Shown here: positions 42,895 to 47,393 of the stretch, piece by piece
Numbering within the stretch: position 1 is the first letter of the stretch
Layout: each line of letters begins with the position of its first letter
Assembly: GCA_036384915.1 (NCBI GenBank)
Contig: DASVLJ010000072.1
Location: 1-47,393, forward strand
Direction: 5' to 3'
DNA length: 47,393 nt
DNA from: PKWO01 sp036384915
Lineage (GTDB): Bacteria > Pseudomonadota > Gammaproteobacteria > Burkholderiales > Burkholderiaceae_D
Program-made: the position numbers and the translations under genes
The notes under the pieces: model-generated
Told to the model about the DNA's origin: nothing
Seen by the model: only the letters and a program-made list of their open reading frames with translations
Database searches by the model: none

Positions 42895-44316
42895 ATGTTC
42901 GCAAGGCATATTTTGCGCCAGAGCTTGCTCGGCGCATCCGCCGCCGCCATGCTCGGCGCCTGCGCCGCCAACAAGGCGCCGATTGAAGACCGCCCCGGCC
43001 ACGACAGCATGTTCATCGTGCTGGGCGAAGGCGGCACGCCGGTGGCGCGCGTGATCACGCGTGCCGCAGTCTGCCCCGATATACGCATAGACGGCGCCGA
43101 CTTCACGATGGACCTGCGCGCCCGCGCCGATACGCTGCCGTTGCGTGCGACGAAATCCGCGCCGCCAGACAGCAAGCCCTCGGCCTTCCCCGTATTGACT
43201 TGCGAAAAGGTCGTGCCGCCGGGCTCGAAGAACGTCATGATCGAGGGCAACATGCTGCCCTTGCTGCCTGCCACGGTCAACCGCATCGTCGTGATCGGCG
43301 ATACCGGTTGCCGCATCAAGAAAGCCGACAATGAAGCGCAAGCCTGCAATGATGCCGCGAAATATCCCTTTGCCGCCGTCGCGGCGCATGCGGCGGCCTG
43401 GAAGCCCGATCTCGTGGTGCATGTAGGCGACTATCTGTACCGCGAAAATGCCTGCCCCGACGGCAATCCCGGCTGTGCCGGCAGCCCCTGGGGCTACGGT
43501 TGGGACGCATGGCGCGCCGACTTTTTCCGCCCTGGCGAGTCTTTGCTCCGCGCCGCGCCCTGGGTCATGGTGCGCGGCAACCACGAATCCTGTGCCCGCG
43601 GCGGACAGGGCTGGTGGCGCCTGATAGATCCACGCCCGCTGCTGCCCGGCCGCGACTGCGTCGTTGCCGCCAACGACGATAACGGCGACTACAGCGATCC
43701 CTACGCCGTGCCGCTGGGCTCGGGCGCGCAAATCATCGTCTTCGACAGCTCGAATACCTCGGGTGGCGCAATCAAGCCAGGCGACCTGCGCGAGATCAAA
43801 TACGCCGACATGTACCGCAAGGTCGATCTGCTGTCGCAGCAAGCCAGCTACAACATCGCGGCCGATCACCACCCCATCTTTGGCTTCGCCGCCAAGGCCG
43901 GGGGTAAGCTTCTGCCGGGCAACGGCGGCTTGCAGTCGGTGTGGGGCCAACAGAATCCGGACTTCGCGCCGCCGCGCATCGACATGATGCTGTCGGGCCA
44001 TGTGCATGTCTGGGAGCAGGTGAGTTTCGCCGGCCAGCAGCCCAGCCAATTCATTGCCGGCTTTTCCGGCACACAGGAAGACACGGTGCCGCTGCCGGAA
44101 CAATTGCCGCCAGGGGAGAGCCCGGCCCCGGGCGCCATCGTCGAGCATTTCTCTTCCTGGGTCGGCGGTTTCGGCTACATGACCATGGAACGCCGGGGCA
44201 CGGATCGCTGGGATGTGAAAATCTGGAATGTGGCGGGACAGCAAGTCAATGCTTGCCGCGTCGAAGGCAGGAAGTCGGTTTGCGACAAGGCGCAGGTGCC
44301 GCCTTATCAATCATAA
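42895..44316 (+). CDS. Lipoprotein metallophosphoesterase
   Basis: The 473-residue protein has a lipoprotein signal with lipobox LGAC (Cys at about residue 22). The catalytic domain shows the calcineurin-like metal motifs in order: VVIGDTGCR, VVHVGDYLYRENACPDG, VMVRGNHESCARGG, AADHHPIFG and LSGHVHVWEQ. This fits purple-acid or other metallophosphatases. It probably releases phosphate from an organic phosphate in the periplasm or at the outer membrane. It ends the TonB operon, so receptor and phosphatase may work on the same nutrient. Confidence 0.88.
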   Translation: MFARHILRQSLLGASAAAMLGACAANKAPIEDRPGHDSMFIVLGEGGTPVARVITRAAVCPDIRIDGADFTMDLRARADTLPLRATKSAPPDSKPSAFPVLTCEKVVPPGSKNVMIEGNMLPLLPATVNRIVVIGDTGCRIKKADNEAQACNDAAKYPFAAVAAHAAAWKPDLVVHVGDYLYRENACPDGNPGCAGSPWGYGWDAWRADFFRPGESLLRAAPWVMVRGNHESCARGGQGWWRLIDPRPLLPGRDCVVAANDDNGDYSDPYAVPLGSGAQIIVFDSSNTSGGAIKPGDLREIKYADMYRKVDLLSQQASYNIAADHHPIFGFAAKAGGKLLPGNGGLQSVWGQQNPDFAPPRIDMMLSGHVHVWEQVSFAGQQPSQFIAGFSGTQEDTVPLPEQLPPGESPAPGAIVEHFSSWVGGFGYMTMERRGTDRWDVKIWNVAGQQVNACRVEGRKSVCDKAQVPPYQS

Positions 44317-44386
44317 CCGCTCGTGCCATGTGGCTTGTGTCGGGTCTCGCCAAGCTTTGCTTTTACCCAGCATAACTTAATGTCGT

Positions 44387-46084
44387 TTAAAATTCTTCCC
44401 AGTTGTCGTGGCTTGCCGCCGATTTCACAGCCGGTGGCAGCGCCACTTTGGCCGGCAGTTTCTTCGTCGCGGGACGGGCGGCCAGTGCCGGCGCCGCGGC
44501 GACTGGGCGCTTGGGCGGCAAGGTGCGTGGTACTGCGTCCGCATCAAGCTTGAATACCGACACCACCATCGAAAGATTTCCCGCCTGATCCTGCATGCTC
44601 TGTGCGGCAGCGGCGGCCTGTTCCACGAGAGCGGCGTTCTGTTGCGTCACTTCGTCCATCTGCGTAATGGCGAGATTGACTTGCTCGATGCCGGAACTCT
44701 GTTCCTGGCTGGCTGCGCTGATCTCGCTCATGATGTCGGCCACATGTTGAACCGAAGTGACGATTTCGTTCATCGTCGCACCGGCCTCGTCGACCTGCCT
44801 GCTGCCGGCTTCGACCTTTTCCACCGAGTCGCCGATCAAGGTCTTGATTTCCTTGGCCGCTGCCGCACTGCGTTGCGCCAGTGTGCGCACTTCGGCCGCG
44901 ACCACGGCGAAGCCGCGCCCCTGCTCGCCGGCGCGGGCCGCTTCCACGGCGGCATTCAACGCAAGGATATTGGTCTGGAACGCAATACCGTCGATTACGC
45001 CGATGATGTCGACGATCTTGCGCGAGCTTTCCTTGATCGAACCCATCGTGCCGACCACCTGTCCCACGACCTGTCCGCCCTTCACTGCGACGTCGGAGGC
45101 AGAGATTACCAGCCGGTTCGCTTCACGCGCATTCTCCGCATTGCGATGCACGGTTTCGGTGAGTTCATTCATCGAACCCGCGGTCTTTTGCAATGCACCC
45201 GCCTGCATCTCGGTGCGCGAAGACAAGTCGGAATTGCCGGATGCAATTTCGCGCGAAGCCACCGTAATTGAATCGGTAGCCATGCGTACGTCGCCGACGA
45301 TCTTCGACAAGCTGCCGTTCATCTCGCTGAGGGCACCGAGCAGTTCGCTGACTTCATCCTTGCCGCTCACTGCAACACGCGAAGTAAGTTCGCCCGCCGC
45401 AACCTTGCGCGCCACCGCTACCGCATCGCGCAGCGGATGCGTGATGCTGCGTGTAAGCATGAAAGCAAATGCGCCACCTGCAAGCAATGCGACCGTGCCA
45501 ATCGCGAACAGGATGCTCATCAGTTGGCGGCCACTGTCAACGGTGCCGCGCATCACCTCATGCATCGCCTTTTGCTGCAAGTCCACCAGCTTGTTGATTT
45601 CTGCGAGGGATTGCTGATTGAGCGGATCGATGCGAGTGGCAATCAACTTGATTGCCTCTTCATTGTTGAAAGCGCCGATCATCTTGATCGCCTCCTTGAA
45701 CGGCACGTCGATGTCGCGGTCAATGCGCTCGATATCGGCGAGGAGCTTTTTTTCGTCAACCGAGAGCCCGAGCGTGGCGAGCTTGTCATGCGCCTGCGCA
45801 TAACGTGCGCGCAGCGCCTTGACCTTGTTCTCTTCCCTCCTCATCGCTTCGAGATCGGTCTGCAGGCCGATGTTGCGCATCGCAATGCCGCCTTCCAGCA
45901 ACGCGCTCTTGATATCGGCGGCGAGCGACGCTTTCATGTTGCTCACCTCAAGGCCTTCGATCATCCGTTCCCGATTCCTGGTGCTGACAATGTTGTCGGC
46001 CGCCAGCACGACAATCAGCGTGGCAAGGATGAAGCCGAAACCGATGGCAAGGCGGGTGCCGATACGCAAGCTGCGCAAGTTCAT
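44387..46084 (-). CDS. Methyl-accepting chemotaxis protein with NWEEF tail
   Basis: The 565-residue chemoreceptor has an N-terminal membrane helix (about 10-32), a four-helix-bundle sensor (MCP-4HB type) to about 190, a second membrane helix (about 192-212) and a HAMP domain. The signalling coil carries the hairpin tip IIGVIDGIAFQTNILALNAAVEAARAGEQGRGFAVVAAEVRTLAQRSA. A linker rich in Ala, Pro and Lys ends in the pentapeptide NWEEF, which resembles the NWETF tether for CheR and CheB. The start at 46084 is preceded by AGGAGAG. The ligand is unknown. Confidence 0.95.
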   Translation of the reverse strand: MNLRSLRIGTRLAIGFGFILATLIVVLAADNIVSTRNRERMIEGLEVSNMKASLAADIKSALLEGGIAMRNIGLQTDLEAMRREENKVKALRARYAQAHDKLATLGLSVDEKKLLADIERIDRDIDVPFKEAIKMIGAFNNEEAIKLIATRIDPLNQQSLAEINKLVDLQQKAMHEVMRGTVDSGRQLMSILFAIGTVALLAGGAFAFMLTRSITHPLRDAVAVARKVAAGELTSRVAVSGKDEVSELLGALSEMNGSLSKIVGDVRMATDSITVASREIASGNSDLSSRTEMQAGALQKTAGSMNELTETVHRNAENAREANRLVISASDVAVKGGQVVGQVVGTMGSIKESSRKIVDIIGVIDGIAFQTNILALNAAVEAARAGEQGRGFAVVAAEVRTLAQRSAAAAKEIKTLIGDSVEKVEAGSRQVDEAGATMNEIVTSVQHVADIMSEISAASQEQSSGIEQVNLAITQMDEVTQQNAALVEQAAAAAQSMQDQAGNLSMVVSVFKLDADAVPRTLPPKRPVAAAPALAARPATKKLPAKVALPPAVKSAASHDNWEEF

Positions 46085-46156
46085 GACGTCTCTCCTGACG
46101 AAGCGATAGTTATCTTTTGAATAATTATTGTGCGGGGCGAATGTCCGCGAATTCAA

Positions 46157-46329
46157 TGTAGCAGCGGCCCCGCAAGAGAAAGCGTGAAAAGTGCGGCGAT
46201 CCGTCGAACAAGATTCGGGGCCGGAAACAGGCGGCGCGCGGCATGCCGCAGCCTGTGCAGCGGCAGCAAAGAGCGGCAGAAGAAGTTAGGACTTACGCAA
46301 TTGCCATGGCAACTGCAATAGGTAAATGT
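46157..46329. other. Intergenic region upstream of the chemoreceptor
   Basis: No gene is visible in these 173 bases. TTGCCATGGCAA at 46301-46312 is a perfect 12-bp palindrome, lying between the end of the MarR gene and the chemoreceptor start. It may be an operator or chance; it is too short for an insertion-sequence end pair. Confidence 0.3.
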
Positions 46330-46797
46330 TCAGATTTCGTCGAGATGGCGCTGCAACGCCTGCATTGCGTCGAATCCGGCGGCGAGCTGGTCCGGCGTCA
46401 GGCGGCCGACGGTTTCGGCACGCAGGCGGATGACTTCGCCTTCAATGAGGGCGACGGTTTTCCTGGCTTTGGCGGTCAGGCGCACCATCTTGCAACGCGC
46501 ATCGCCCGGCAGCGGGCGCCGCGTCACCCAGCCCTCGTCTTCCAGCAGCTTCACGAGGCGCGTCAGGGTCGGCGCTTCGATGGCAAGCATCCGGGCGAGG
46601 TCAGTCTGGTTGATCCCTGCCGGCACGCGCGACACGTACAGCAGCGCGCGCCACTTCGACTGGCTCAGGCCGAGAGGCTTCAACCGCTGGTCCAGCTTGT
46701 CGTTCCAGGCACGGCTGACATCGCCGATCGCCTTGCCAAAACGCTCCTCCGTCGTCTTCTGCTGCAAGTCGGCTAATTTAGGGAGTAGAGTGTGCAT
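46330..46797 (-). CDS. MarR-family transcriptional regulator
   Basis: The 155-residue protein has the winged-helix MarR fold. Seen are LGLSQSKWRALLYVSRVPAGINQTDLARMLAIEAPTLTRLVKLLEDEGWVTRRPLPGDARCKMVRLTAKA and a C-terminal dimerisation helix. The start at 46797 (MHTLLP) is chosen; a longer form starting at 46848 would lie in the control region. It is divergent from an adaptor gene of an RND-type pump, the common arrangement in which MarR represses the pump. Confidence 0.94.
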   Translation of the reverse strand: MHTLLPKLADLQQKTTEERFGKAIGDVSRAWNDKLDQRLKPLGLSQSKWRALLYVSRVPAGINQTDLARMLAIEAPTLTRLVKLLEDEGWVTRRPLPGDARCKMVRLTAKARKTVALIEGEVIRLRAETVGRLTPDQLAAGFDAMQALQRHLDEI

Positions 46798-46859
46798 GGC
46801 AGGGATTGTATGCGTAGAATACTTGCCTTTGCTAACTAATTTTCCCACGCTCGCCGACC

Positions 46860-47393
46860 ATGATAAAACGGATCGCCATCCTCCTGATTGCTGTTGCTGC
46901 CGGAGTCGGTGGCTGGACGTATTTCAAGCCCGGGCAGCAAAAGGCGGCTGAATCGCCGGCACAGGCGAAAGGACAGGGCCAGGTGACCGCGGTGTCGCTG
47001 GTCGCCGCCAAACGCATGGACGTGCCGGTGCGGGTGGAAGCCAACGGCTACGTCAGCTCGCTCAACAGCGTCGAGGTACGGCCGCAGGTGACGAATGTGA
47101 TCGCCAAGGTGCATGTGAAGGAAGGCCAGTTCGTGAAGGCGGGCGAACTGCTCTTCACGCTGGACGACCGCGCCGACCGCGTCAACCTGCAGAAGGCGGA
47201 AGCGCAACTCGCGCGGGACCGCGCCACCCTGGCCGACCTCGAACGTCAGCTCACGCGCAGCAAGGAATTGCTTGCCAAAGGATTCATTTCCCAGGGCGCG
47301 ACCGACACCGTGCAATCGCAGGCGGAGGCACAACGCGCCGCGCTGCAGGCCGACCACGCCGCAGTCGAGGCGGCGCGCGTGGCGCTGGGTTAC
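46860..47393 (+). CDS. RND efflux periplasmic adaptor, N-terminal part (cut by window end)
   Basis: The gene starts at ATG 46860 and stays open to the window end (178 residues seen). There is an N-terminal membrane anchor (IKRIAILLIAVAAGVGGWTYF), the lipoyl half-domain RPQVTNVIAKVHVKEGQFVKAGELLFTLDDRAD, and the start of a coiled-coil hairpin (KAEAQLARDRATLADLERQL... SQAEAQRAALQADHAAVEAARV). This is the MdtA/AcrA layout. It is divergent from the MarR gene with 62 bp between them. The transporter gene would lie just beyond the window. Confidence 0.9.
   Translation, partial: MIKRIAILLIAVAAGVGGWTYFKPGQQKAAESPAQAKGQGQVTAVSLVAAKRMDVPVRVEANGYVSSLNSVEVRPQVTNVIAKVHVKEGQFVKAGELLFTLDDRADRVNLQKAEAQLARDRATLADLERQLTRSKELLAKGFISQGATDTVQSQAEAQRAALQADHAAVEAARVALGY

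Noticed and set aside
42769..44310. Minus-strand open frame (513 codons) opposite the metallophosphoesterase
   Set aside because: The plus strand has a lipobox and all phosphoesterase motifs; the antisense translation has none.
46301..46312. Palindrome TTGCCATGGCAA as an attachment site or IS end
   Set aside because: There is no second copy, no flanking repeat and no mobile-element gene nearby.

Overview
The window looks like a GC-rich betaproteobacterial chromosome, most likely Burkholderiales and perhaps Oxalobacteraceae. This is inferred from gene content (mutL-miaA beside a DedA gene, a proteobacterial TonB/ExbBD set, QseBC-type regulators); no rRNA or other marker fixes the taxon. It has two parts: a biosynthetic gene cluster at 1..29102, all on the + strand, and ordinary chromosome at 30013..47393. 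Between them lie gene remnants and a tRNA-Met gene.

The cluster is nonribosomal-peptide type. It starts inside an NRPS that ends in a carrier domain and thioesterase. Then come a PhyH-type iron hydroxylase (HxD), a periplasmic cytochrome c/PQQ quinohemoprotein, a NatAB-like ABC exporter, an MbtH protein, a small unknown protein and an exported protein with four tandem repeats. Next is a four-gene cassette: an alpha/beta-hydrolase-fold protein with a cysteine nucleophile (CmaE/SyrC-like aminoacyltransferase), a stand-alone adenylation domain with a valine-like specificity code, a stand-alone carrier protein, and a SyrB2-like iron/2-oxoglutarate halogenase whose usual Asp ligand is Ala (H112-Q-A114). 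Together they should make and hand over a chlorinated valine-like residue.

The next gene, 12373..16941, is the most unusual. It encodes a degenerate condensation domain followed by an adenylation domain that is interrupted between core motifs A5 and A6 by a complete PanP-like PLP-dependent aspartate decarboxylase. The specificity residues of the split domain, read across the insertion, resemble the beta-alanine code. One polypeptide therefore appears to make beta-alanine from aspartate and activate it. It has no carrier domain of its own.

The second half of the cluster (17729..29102) has a CPA2-type antiporter, a MacA-like adaptor, a CmlA-like diiron beta-hydroxylase, a small membrane protein, a rhodanese, a type II thioesterase, a LolD/MacB-like ATPase with its FtsX-type permease, and an ABC-2 exporter pair. 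A conserved element of about 67 bp with an extended -10 box (TGCTATATT) occurs upstream of 2592 and again upstream of 17729, and a partial copy lies upstream of 23084. This suggests co-regulation by one activator.

The right part holds tRNA-Met with a strong terminator, miaA, mutL, a DedA protein and a membrane protein with four internal repeats. A two-component operon with a YVTN propeller and an outer-membrane protein is divergent from a TonB-dependent receptor-exbB-exbD-tonB-metallophosphoesterase operon. A chemoreceptor with a C-terminal NWEEF tail, a MarR regulator and the start of a divergent RND-type adaptor close the window.
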